A stretch of 29,518 nucleotides of DNA from Rhodospirillales bacterium (GTDB lineage Bacteria > Pseudomonadota > Alphaproteobacteria > Rhodospirillales_A > JACZKS01): contig JABGRG010000037.1 of assembly GCA_018648445.1 (NCBI GenBank), positions 7,047 through 36,564 on the forward strand, written 5' to 3'. Shown piece by piece: positions 1-7,218 of this stretch (its first letter is position 1; every line of letters starts with the position of its first letter). Position numbers and translations under genes: made by a program. A model generated the notes under the pieces. The model had not been told where the DNA came from, searched no databases, and saw only the letters and a program-made list of their open reading frames with translations.

Positions 1-1112
1 ATCCCCAGTCCGACGTTCAGACCGAAATGGCGGCGGCCATGCGCCAACCGCCGTCTATCGCGAACTCGGACCTTCCCAAGCTGTTCGACGCCTGGGGCGT
101 TGAATACGATGCCGATAAATTCGTTGGCGACCGGGCTGCTGCGACCCGCGTGGAAGTTCCCGGTGGCGGGCGTTCGGTGGTGACCGATTACGTTTCCTGG
201 ATTGGTCTGGGGCCGGACAATTTCAATTCCGACGATGTCAGCACAAGCGAGTTGAACCGCATCTTCATGACCGGCGCGGGCAGCATTGCCAAGAAGGAAG
301 GGGCGGATATCACCTTCACGCCGCTGATCTCAACGGGCGAACACTCCATGCGAATCGACGCCAGCAAAATTCGTATGCGGCCCGATCCGGTCGGGTTGTT
401 GAAGGAATTCCGTTCTGAATTGACGCCCTACGCCATCGCCGCGCGAATTTCGGGAAAATTCAAAACGGCGTTTCCGGACGGTCCGCCGAAAGGCAAGGAT
501 GACGCCAAGGTGCCCGCGCCCAAGGGCGGGCATCTCGCGCAATCGGTTGAAACGGCGAACTTGATTATCATCGCCGACACCGATCTGCTTTCTGATCGAT
601 CGTGGATTCGGTTCCAGAGCTTTTTTGGCCGTCAGGTGCCGGTTCCCACGGCCGACAACGCGACGTTCGTGATCAACGCGCTTGATAATCTTTTGGGCAG
701 CGACGCGCTTATCAACTTGCGTTCGCGAGGCGTTGCCGCGCGCCCGTTCCACCGGGTTAAAGCCTTGAAGGACGAGGCCGAGCGCCGATTCCGCAAGACC
801 GAGCAGGATCTGCGCGAGAAAATGAAAGTGACCAAGGAAAAAATCGGAAAGCTGGATGTTTCGGGCGGAGAGTCCCAGGCCATCCTCAGCGAGGACCAAA
901 AGACGGCGCTGAAAAACTTCAAGACCGATCTGGTCGACATTCGCCGAAAACTTCGCGAAGTGCAGCACAGCCTGCAAAAAGATATCGAAGCCCTGGACAC
1001 CTGGCTCAAGATTCTCAACATATGGGCGGTTCCCGCAATTATCAGCGTGATCGCCGTGGTGATGGCCTGGGTTCGGCGGCGCAAATACCGCCAACGGGCG
1101 TTGAACGGTTAG
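1..1112 (+). CDS. GldG-family ABC transporter auxiliary protein (5' truncated)
   Basis: The gene runs in from outside the window. The open frame begins at base 3 and gives about 369 visible residues ending at a TAG stop (1110-1112). The sequence resembles the C-terminal half of the GldG/ABC_transp_aux family, the extracytoplasmic auxiliary component of ABC-2 type exporters first named in gliding motility and widespread in non-gliding proteobacteria. Visible features are a soluble region with mixed alpha/beta character, a charged helical stretch (about residues 245-330 of the fragment) likely to be coiled coil, and one C-terminal membrane segment (about 337-356) followed by an Arg/Lys-rich cytoplasmic end. 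It is followed 11 bases later by a DUF4340 gene, the usual partner, which supports the call. The ATPase and permease genes would lie upstream, outside the window. The transported substrate is unknown. Confidence 0.8.
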   Translation, partial: PQSDVQTEMAAAMRQPPSIANSDLPKLFDAWGVEYDADKFVGDRAAATRVEVPGGGRSVVTDYVSWIGLGPDNFNSDDVSTSELNRIFMTGAGSIAKKEGADITFTPLISTGEHSMRIDASKIRMRPDPVGLLKEFRSELTPYAIAARISGKFKTAFPDGPPKGKDDAKVPAPKGGHLAQSVETANLIIIADTDLLSDRSWIRFQSFFGRQVPVPTADNATFVINALDNLLGSDALINLRSRGVAARPFHRVKALKDEAERRFRKTEQDLREKMKVTKEKIGKLDVSGGESQAILSEDQKTALKNFKTDLVDIRRKLREVQHSLQKDIEALDTWLKILNIWAVPAIISVIAVVMAWVRRRKYRQRALNG

Positions 1113-1123
1113 TGGGGACGACA

Positions 1124-2155
1124 ATGACACCTAAAGCATTTACGGGACTTCTCGGCATTACCGTCGTCGTCGTTGCGGCCGCCGTGGCGAGCGTGGCCGG
1201 TCAATTCGGGGCCACCGATCAGTCGCGTGTCGAACAGCCGGTTCTGGCGGGCTTCGAAGACAAGGTCAATTCGGTGTTGGGCTTGTCCGTGCAAACGGCC
1301 AAGGGGACGTTTTCCGTGGCGCAGGGCGACCAGGGCTGGGTCGTTGCGGCAAAAGGAGGCTACCCGGCGGAACGCGCGTACGTTCATCGGCTTTTGCTGC
1401 AGCTTTCGCAACTGGCGTTGGTCGAGCCCAAAACCAAAATGGCCGAGCGATACGGACGTATCCAGGTAGAGGAAGTCAATGCCGAAGACGCCAAGTCGGC
1501 GCTGCTTTCGCTTAACGATGCCAACGGCGCCGTCGCCAAGCTGATTGTCGGCAAAAATAAAAGCAACATGGCGGGCGGCTCCGGGAAGGGCGTTTACCTT
1601 CGCAAAGAGGGCGAGACGCAGGCCTGGCTGGCGCGGGGCGAGTTGGACTTGCGCAAGGCCGTTACCGGTTGGTTGGACAAGGACGTTCTTGATATCGCCG
1701 AAAAGCGTATCAAGCGCATCACCACGACGTCGCCGGCGGGCGACATTCTCATAATATCCAGAGACGATGCCGAAAAGGGCAAGCTGGCCGTTCAGGACGT
1801 TCCTGAGGCTGAAAAGCTGAAAAAGGACGCGCTGGAGGGATTCGGCGCGGCGCTTTCCGGGGTCAAGCTCACGGACGTAGGGCCGTTTTTGGAAGCGGAC
1901 TTTCCGTCCGATAAGCTGGCCTGGGCCGAGATCGTCACCTTCGACGGTCTGGTAATCGATCTGGCCATGCGTGATTCCGAGAACGGGATCTGGGCCAGGA
2001 TATCGGCGTCAAGCAGCAACGAAGCGGGGAAGGCTGAAGCTGAAAAAATCAATTCCCGGGTCGCCGGGTGGGCCTATCAGATACCCGATTACAAGCTCCG
2101 CCCGTTGTTGAAGACGATGGCAGACCTGATTGAGGCCGAGAAGCCCAAATCCTGA
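1124..2155 (+). CDS. DUF4340 domain-containing protein
   Basis: This encodes 343 residues from an ATG at 1124, preceded by a GGGGA ribosome-binding site; an upstream in-frame start at 1022 would overlap the previous gene by about 90 bases and is less likely. A membrane anchor lies at about residues 6-27, after which the protein is predicted to be periplasmic. The body has the DUF4340 pattern: short beta-rich segments around a GGYPAER stretch, then a Lys/Glu-rich helical part. DUF4340 proteins are regularly encoded beside GldG-type ABC auxiliary proteins, as here, so it is probably the accessory subunit of the same exporter. Its biochemical role is not known. The two genes are almost contiguous and probably co-transcribed. 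Confidence 0.8.
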   Translation: MTPKAFTGLLGITVVVVAAAVASVAGQFGATDQSRVEQPVLAGFEDKVNSVLGLSVQTAKGTFSVAQGDQGWVVAAKGGYPAERAYVHRLLLQLSQLALVEPKTKMAERYGRIQVEEVNAEDAKSALLSLNDANGAVAKLIVGKNKSNMAGGSGKGVYLRKEGETQAWLARGELDLRKAVTGWLDKDVLDIAEKRIKRITTTSPAGDILIISRDDAEKGKLAVQDVPEAEKLKKDALEGFGAALSGVKLTDVGPFLEADFPSDKLAWAEIVTFDGLVIDLAMRDSENGIWARISASSSNEAGKAEAEKINSRVAGWAYQIPDYKLRPLLKTMADLIEAEKPKS

Positions 2156-2177
2156 TAGGCGCGCTGCGCTCATCAGG
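2151..2177 (+). terminator. Hairpin overlapping the DUF4340 stop codon
   Basis: CCTGAT pairs with ATCAGG around an inner GCGC/GCGC stem with a GCT loop. The hairpin begins at the last codon of the DUF4340 gene. No T-tract follows, so it may be a factor-dependent terminator or only an mRNA-stabilising 3' hairpin. Confidence 0.35.
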
Positions 2178-2212
2178 CTTGCGCGCAGGGCAGGGGGGCG
2201 TACACTCCTGCC

Positions 2213-2947
2213 ATGATCGTGCTTTTTACCGACTTCGGCGTCTCAGGCCCTTATATGGGCCAGATGAAGGCGGTTTTACATCGGTTGGCGCCGGGGGTGG
2301 ATGTCGTTGACCTGTTTGCCGACGCGCCCGCTCGCGATCCCAGGGCCTCCGCCTATCTTCTTGCCGCATATATTGACGAATTCCCGCAAGGCACGGTTTT
2401 TCTGTGTGTCGTCGACCCCGGTGTCGGCAGCAAACGGGCCGCCGGAATTCTGCAGGCCGACGGAAAGTGGTTCGTTGGTCCGGACAACGGGATATTTTCG
2501 ATCATCGCGCGGCGAACGGCGACCGCCGGTCCGTGGATGGAATTGTCCGAACTTCCGGATACCATTTCAGCCACATTTCATGGCCGAGACGTTTTCGCGC
2601 CCGCCGCCGCAGGGGTGGCGACGGGAAAGCTGCCACCGTATGTCGAGAAGCCGGTTGAAGGTATTTTGCACCCCGACTGGCCAGATGATCTGGCGAAAAT
2701 CATCTATATCGACCGATTTGGCAATGCGACGACTGGTATCCGGGCTTCCACGGTTGATGATCAAGCCATCGTCATGTTGGGTGACATTCGACTCCGGAAG
2801 GCGCGCACGTTCTCCGACGTTGGTCGGGGAGCGGCGTTCTGGTATGAAAATTCAAACGGATTACTGGAGATCGCCGTAAACTGCGGGCGCGCCGATGAGC
2901 TTCCCGGCATGCACATTGGTGTAAAAATTGAAATTCGCATTGTGTGA
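2213..2947 (+). CDS. SAM hydroxide adenosyltransferase (DUF62 family)
   Basis: This 244-residue protein matches the DUF62/SAM-dependent hydroxide adenosyltransferase family throughout, including the N-terminal FTDFG motif (5-9) and the VDPGVG motif (67-72). Characterised members split S-adenosylmethionine with water to adenosine and methionine; relatives are the fluorinase and chlorinase. The Asp-Arg-His set linked to hydroxide generation in the family is present as D68, R75 and H123, which argues for water rather than halide as the nucleophile. The start is the ATG at 2213, because the conserved core begins at once; the ribosome-binding site is poor, with only a G-run 15-20 bases upstream. 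The protein should be cytosolic. It follows the DUF4340 gene by 57 bases with a hairpin between, so co-transcription is unclear. Confidence 0.85.
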   Translation: MIVLFTDFGVSGPYMGQMKAVLHRLAPGVDVVDLFADAPARDPRASAYLLAAYIDEFPQGTVFLCVVDPGVGSKRAAGILQADGKWFVGPDNGIFSIIARRTATAGPWMELSELPDTISATFHGRDVFAPAAAGVATGKLPPYVEKPVEGILHPDWPDDLAKIIYIDRFGNATTGIRASTVDDQAIVMLGDIRLRKARTFSDVGRGAAFWYENSNGLLEIAVNCGRADELPGMHIGVKIEIRIV

Positions 2948-3080
2948 CATGCCTCACGGACAAACGCGTTATTAGGTTGTATCTATTAACTTTATGTTTT
3001 TTGTTTCCTATTTATGGTAGGAGAATTAAGCGCTGTGCTGGGGGGCTCAACAGCAGATGGATGTAGAAAACGAGGGTTAA

Positions 3081-3902
3081 ATGGGGTTTGGCGTCAAGTT
3101 TTGGGGTGTCCGCGGAAGTATAGCGGTCCCATCCCCGCAGCATATTAAATTCGGGGGGAATACGAGCTGCGTTCAGGTGCTCGCCGGTGATCACCGGTTT
3201 GTTCTGGATGCCGGAACCGGTATTCGTGGCCTGGGGGCCGAGATTTTTCGCGAAGGCGTTAAAGAAATTAATTTGCTGCTGACCCATACCCATTGGGATC
3301 ACATCAACGGGTTTCCGTTTTTTACACCGGCCTATATCCCGAATAACAAACTTCATATCCGGGCCGGTCATCTTCGCGGTTCGTCCACCATTCGCGAAGT
3401 TTTGTCGAACCAAATGGACAACCCTATGTTTCCGGTTCCGCTGGAGGCCATGCAGGCGGAAATGATCATGGAGGATTTCGACGCCGGTGGTTCCTTCAGT
3501 TTATTCAACGAGGTTCAGATTCGCACCGCCGCGTTAAATCACCCGAACAACGCCACGGCTTACCGAATCGAATACGGCGGCAAGGCAATCTGCTACGTGA
3601 CCGATACCGAGCATGTGCCGGGCGAGCTGGACGAGAACATCCTGACGCTGGTCGAGGGCGCGGAGATTATGATCTACGACGCGACCTACACCGAGGATGA
3701 GTACCCGGCCAAGGTCGGCTGGGGACATTCGACGTGGAACGAGGGCGTTAAGCTTTGCAAGGAAGCAAACGTCAAACAGTTGGTGCTGTTTCACCACGAA
3801 CCCGATCATGACGACGCGTTTATGGAAAAGCTGGAGGCCGAGGCCCAGGCCGAGTGGTCGGGCTGCATTGCGGCGCGTGAAGGCTCACTTCTCGAAGTCT
3901 GA
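3081..3902 (+). CDS. MBL-fold metallo-hydrolase
   Basis: This 273-residue metallo-beta-lactamase-fold protein begins with the family pattern KFWGVRGS (6-13), then GGNTSC (25-30) and DAGTG (43-47). The metal-binding motif is H69-T-H71-W-D73-H74. Further likely ligands are H154, D175 or D200, H216 and the HHEPDH cluster near 238-243. It resembles COG1235-type hydrolases, a group that includes PhnP-like phosphodiesterases and proteins sometimes fused to cyclic-nucleotide-binding domains; the substrate cannot be read from sequence. The ATG at 3081 follows a GAGGG site with 5-base spacing. It faces motB convergently with a 20-base gap. The 133 bases upstream are AT-rich and probably hold its promoter. 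Confidence 0.8.
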   Translation: MGFGVKFWGVRGSIAVPSPQHIKFGGNTSCVQVLAGDHRFVLDAGTGIRGLGAEIFREGVKEINLLLTHTHWDHINGFPFFTPAYIPNNKLHIRAGHLRGSSTIREVLSNQMDNPMFPVPLEAMQAEMIMEDFDAGGSFSLFNEVQIRTAALNHPNNATAYRIEYGGKAICYVTDTEHVPGELDENILTLVEGAEIMIYDATYTEDEYPAKVGWGHSTWNEGVKLCKEANVKQLVLFHHEPDHDDAFMEKLEAEAQAEWSGCIAAREGSLLEV

Positions 3903-3922
3903 TTGGGGCTTAGGAAACAGCG

Positions 3923-4711
3923 CTAGTTGGCGGGAGCCTCTTCTTCTTTGGACTGGTCGTCTTTTTTCTCCCGTCCCCCGCTGAAATCACCCGCCTCCAT
4001 GGATTCTTCCGAACGCCGATAGTAGTAGACTTCTTTTTCGTCCGGATCCATCGGTCGGACATGAATCGCCACACGGCGGTTGGCTTCCTGATTTTCGGGA
4101 ATGGGCACCCCGTTTAAATCCCTGTTGGGATATTTGGGCTGCGTTTCGGCGTATCCGACCGCCTTCATCTTGTAAGGCGCTATCCCCTGTTCGGAAAAAT
4201 ACCTGACCACGGTCGACGCCCGTCCCGCCGAAAGCTCCCAGTTGGACGGAAACTGCACCGTGCTTATGGGATCGTCGTCGGTGTGCCCTTCGATCTCGAC
4301 GAAAAACGGCTCATATTTGGGGGCCATCGCGGTCGTCGCCATGTTTTGCAACACCGGGTACGCCTCGTCGCGAAGCTGGGCCGTTCCGGGAAAGAAAAAG
4401 GCAGACGAATCAAGCTCGATAACGATCCCCATGTCGTCTTCGGCGACTTCCACGGCCTCGTCGGCTTGCATGGAGAACACAATATTTTCCATGTCCACCT
4501 TCAGGCGGGTCGTCAGGCTTTCAAAATCCTTCGTTCCCTTGCCCAGTTCGTTCTTGATGCCCGCCGCCACTTTTTCGTAAAGGGGAATATCAATTTTCGA
4601 GAACGACACCAGCATGACGAAAAACGCCATCAGAAGGGTGACGGTATCGGCGTACGTTAACAGCCAGGCTTGGTCTTCTTCCGGGGGGGCTTTTGGGGGA
4701 GGGGCGGCCAT
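3923..4711 (-). CDS. motB: Flagellar stator protein MotB
   Basis: This encodes 262 residues. After a short cytoplasmic N-terminus there is one membrane helix (about 16-37) containing the ion-binding aspartate D22 in the motif TYADTVTLL. A periplasmic linker and plug region follows, then an OmpA-like peptidoglycan-binding domain (about 115-245) with the EGHTDD and NRRVAIHV motifs. The tail is unusually charged and Glu/Lys-rich. MotB and MotA form the A5B2-type stator that couples ion flow to flagellar rotation. It lies 5 bases downstream of motA and is probably translationally coupled, since its own ribosome-binding site is weak. The full motif set makes this assignment firm. Confidence 0.93.
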   Translation of the reverse strand: MAAPPPKAPPEEDQAWLLTYADTVTLLMAFFVMLVSFSKIDIPLYEKVAAGIKNELGKGTKDFESLTTRLKVDMENIVFSMQADEAVEVAEDDMGIVIELDSSAFFFPGTAQLRDEAYPVLQNMATTAMAPKYEPFFVEIEGHTDDDPISTVQFPSNWELSAGRASTVVRYFSEQGIAPYKMKAVGYAETQPKYPNRDLNGVPIPENQEANRRVAIHVRPMDPDEKEVYYYRRSEESMEAGDFSGGREKKDDQSKEEEAPAN

Positions 4712-4716
4712 AATCG

Positions 4717-5511
4717 CTATCGTTTCATTTTGTCGATATTGAAGTGGATCGCCGGATCGAGATAGCTGTTCATCTTATCTTGGATAAAACGCGGGCTCTT
4801 GCGGTCGGCCAGCAACGCCAGTCCTTCAGCGACCAGGTAATTGCGGAACCGCATGATCTGCTCGCGTTGTAATACCTTGGACGATACCGGGCTAAGAAGC
4901 ATGCGCGCGAACAACACGCCGTAAAGTGTGGTCAGCAACGCCACCGCAAGACCGGGGCCCAACTGGGTCGGGTCCTCGCCCATTTTGCCCAGCATGATGA
5001 TCAGGCCGACGAGCGTGCCGATCATGCCGAATGCGGGCGAAATACCAGCCATGTCCTTGAGGATATTCACCTGCACCGTGTTTCGGCCATAGGTCGTTTC
5101 GATGGTGTTGTGAAGAATTTCGCGAACTTCGTCGCCGGTATATCCGCTGACGACCATATCAATGCCGAATTTCATGAACCGGTCGCCGCGGACCGCTTTT
5201 TTCGATTCAGCCTCAAGGGCAGGCAGGCCATTTTTCTGCACGGTGTAGGCCCAGCGAATAACGCGTCCGACCTCGGATTTCAGGATATCGCGCTTGATCG
5301 TCGCGCCGCCGAATACGCGGTAACAAAGTTTCAGGGAAAGACCGACGTAGCGCGCCTCGTAGGAAACAAAAGACGCCGCCATGGTGCCGCCGACGACAAT
5401 CAGGAAGCTGGAAAAGCTGATAAACGCGAGATAATTGTCGGTTGCCGTGAAAATGGCGCCGAGAAAAATGCCAAGCGCGACGATGAATGCGATAATTGTG
5501 GTTAGGGACAT
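4717..5511 (-). CDS. motA: Flagellar stator protein MotA (PomA-like)
   Basis: This 264-residue inner-membrane protein has four predicted helices: about 3-22, 28-50, 155-175 and 186-207. The charged cytoplasmic loop between helices 2 and 3 contains the region that contacts the rotor protein FliG. The stretch around DPTQLGPGLAVALLTTLYG (180-198) and the preceding ISPAFGMIGTLVGL resemble the PomA/short-MotA subgroup, in which several members are sodium-driven; ion choice cannot be decided here. The start ATG at 5511 has a modest GAGG site. motA is the first gene of a two-gene operon with motB. The 216 bases upstream contain two adjacent inverted repeats that could be operator or promoter elements. 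Confidence 0.93.
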   Translation of the reverse strand: MSLTTIIAFIVALGIFLGAIFTATDNYLAFISFSSFLIVVGGTMAASFVSYEARYVGLSLKLCYRVFGGATIKRDILKSEVGRVIRWAYTVQKNGLPALEAESKKAVRGDRFMKFGIDMVVSGYTGDEVREILHNTIETTYGRNTVQVNILKDMAGISPAFGMIGTLVGLIIMLGKMGEDPTQLGPGLAVALLTTLYGVLFARMLLSPVSSKVLQREQIMRFRNYLVAEGLALLADRKSPRFIQDKMNSYLDPAIHFNIDKMKR

Positions 5512-5631
5512 GCCTCAACCCCGAAATTAATTTCCCGCCACCCGGCGACGATGCGCTGGTGACACCGAAAAATTCCCCCATGCGGCACACACATTGCGAA
5601 AAAACGCGCTGCGTACGAAACCGCATGACAA

Positions 5632-5663
5632 ACAATTATCACAATTGTCTCTGAATGTTCAGA
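5632..5663. promoter_or_regulatory. Two adjacent inverted repeats upstream of motA
   Basis: ACAATT-N5-AATTGT (5632-5648) is followed after one base by the 14-base palindrome TCTGAATGTTCAGA (5650-5663). Read on the minus strand, a GATAAT hexamer overlaps the first repeat. The pair lies about 120-150 bases upstream of the motA start and about 65 bases beyond the hlyD stop. It is a candidate operator; no known regulator motif is recognised. Confidence 0.35.
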
Positions 5664-5727
5664 CTTTTCAGAACCATAGGGGAATTTGTTGCGAAATCTG
5701 CTCTTGCCGGACGAACCAAAAAGCGCC

Positions 5728-7218
5728 TCAGCGTTCACGGAATGCCTCGTGGCGAAGTTTTAGCACGGGTTTGATAAGGTATTCGATAACCGTTCGTGTT
5801 CCCGTGTGAATATCGATGGTGGCTTCCATCCCGGGAATAATCGGCAATTCGCCCGCGGACTCCCCCAGATAGGTTTTTTCAGTTTCAACCAGAACCCGGA
5901 AGAACGGCGTCCCGTCCTCGTCGGTGCTGGTGTCCGGCGCCACCATCGAGACGATGCCATCGAGGCCGCCATATCTGGCGAAGTCATAGGTCGATATCTT
6001 CACGACGGTTGGCTGGCCGACGTTTACGTAGCCGCGATCGGTTGGGCTAAGCTTGGCTTCAATGATCAGATTTTCACCGATGGGGACGATTTCCATAATG
6101 GCGTCACCGGGTTGCACGACGCCGCCGATGGTGTGGTAACGAAGGTTTTTGACAATCCCGGCAATGGGGCTGCGGATGTCGGCGCGAACTTTCTGCTCCG
6201 TGGCTTCACTCAGAAGTTCGCGAACACGGCTGATGTTTTGTTCGGTTTTGACCAGTTCGTCCTGGGCCTCGCGGCGGAAGCGAATTTCCTCTTCGCGCGC
6301 GCGTTGCTTCGCTTCGTCAACGGCGGCTTCGGACCGCGGGAGCGAAGGTTCAAGCGAGCGAATTTCCGAATCAATAGCCTCGGTTTCCTCCTTGAGAATA
6401 CCGCTAACCTCGGCAACGGCGGCACGGGCGCGGGGGATCGATTGGTTTAGTCCGGCGAGTTCGCCTTCAACGCTTTTGACCTCGCCTTCCAGCTGAAGGT
6501 GTTCCATCTTCGGTACGAGGCCGTCGGCCAAAAGCTGCGCCGACATGTCAAGGCGCTCGCGGATCAGTTTCAGATTGTTATTAACCGTTGTGCGCTGGGC
6601 CTGCAGTTCCTTGATTTCCAGTTCCTTCTGTCGCGTTTGTTGGCGAAGGGACCCCGCAGGCGAGTTTATTTCGCGCTTGCGATCCTTGAATGCGCGCATT
6701 CGCGCTTTCAGTTCGTCGACTTCCAATTCACGCTGGCGGATCAACTCTTTTTGGACATTCAGCTTGGCGGCGAGCTGCGCCTTACGCGCTTCATACGAGC
6801 GTTCCTCGGCGATGGCCTGGGCAGGTCGGCGTTCCGCGATCTCCTTGGGCAGGGTAAAGGCGATACCACGGGTTTCTGATTCCAGACGGGCGCGGACGAG
6901 AATTTCGTTGTCCAGGCGAACGATAAGTTCATCGCGGTTGACGCCGGTGTTCCCCAGATCAAGTTCCATGAGAACCTGTTCGGGCTTCACCACGTCGCCA
7001 TCCTCAATGTGAATGGCTTCGATGATGCCGCCTTCGAGGTGTTGAATGACCTTGATGCTTCCACGAGGAACCACTTCCCCCATGGCGTTCGACACTTCGT
7101 CCAATTCTACGTAGTTCGCCCAGGATACAAGGACGCCAAGAAATATCATGACCGGCCATGCGAAAACCCGCCATGACGGCATGGGATGGGTATCTACTAA
7201 ATTTCCGAGCCGGCTCAT
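5728..7218 (-). CDS. HlyD-family type I secretion periplasmic adaptor
   Basis: This 496-residue membrane-fusion protein has a short cytoplasmic N-terminus and one membrane helix (about 17-36). A first lipoyl/barrel half around residues 45-90 contains GSIKVIQHLEGGII, the hallmark of HlyD/PrtE-type adaptors. A long alpha-helical coiled-coil hairpin rich in Glu, Arg and Leu runs from about 95 to 330, and the returning barrel part follows, with DIRSPIAGIVKNL near 345-360. It bridges the inner-membrane ABC protein and a TolC-type outer-membrane channel. Its ATG overlaps the stop of the upstream ABC gene in an ATGA arrangement, so the two are translationally coupled. The length is normal for the family. 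No export substrate is seen nearby. Confidence 0.92.
   Translation of the reverse strand: MSRLGNLVDTHPMPSWRVFAWPVMIFLGVLVSWANYVELDEVSNAMGEVVPRGSIKVIQHLEGGIIEAIHIEDGDVVKPEQVLMELDLGNTGVNRDELIVRLDNEILVRARLESETRGIAFTLPKEIAERRPAQAIAEERSYEARKAQLAAKLNVQKELIRQRELEVDELKARMRAFKDRKREINSPAGSLRQQTRQKELEIKELQAQRTTVNNNLKLIRERLDMSAQLLADGLVPKMEHLQLEGEVKSVEGELAGLNQSIPRARAAVAEVSGILKEETEAIDSEIRSLEPSLPRSEAAVDEAKQRAREEEIRFRREAQDELVKTEQNISRVRELLSEATEQKVRADIRSPIAGIVKNLRYHTIGGVVQPGDAIMEIVPIGENLIIEAKLSPTDRGYVNVGQPTVVKISTYDFARYGGLDGIVSMVAPDTSTDEDGTPFFRVLVETEKTYLGESAGELPIIPGMEATIDIHTGTRTVIEYLIKPVLKLRHEAFRER

Noticed and set aside
330..1130. Minus-strand frame of 266 codons opposite the GldG-like gene
   Set aside because: Overlaps a family-matching gene over its whole length; no domain signal.
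5664..5730. Intrinsic terminator after hlyD
   Set aside because: A TTTTT run is present but only a 3-bp stem precedes it, too weak to call.
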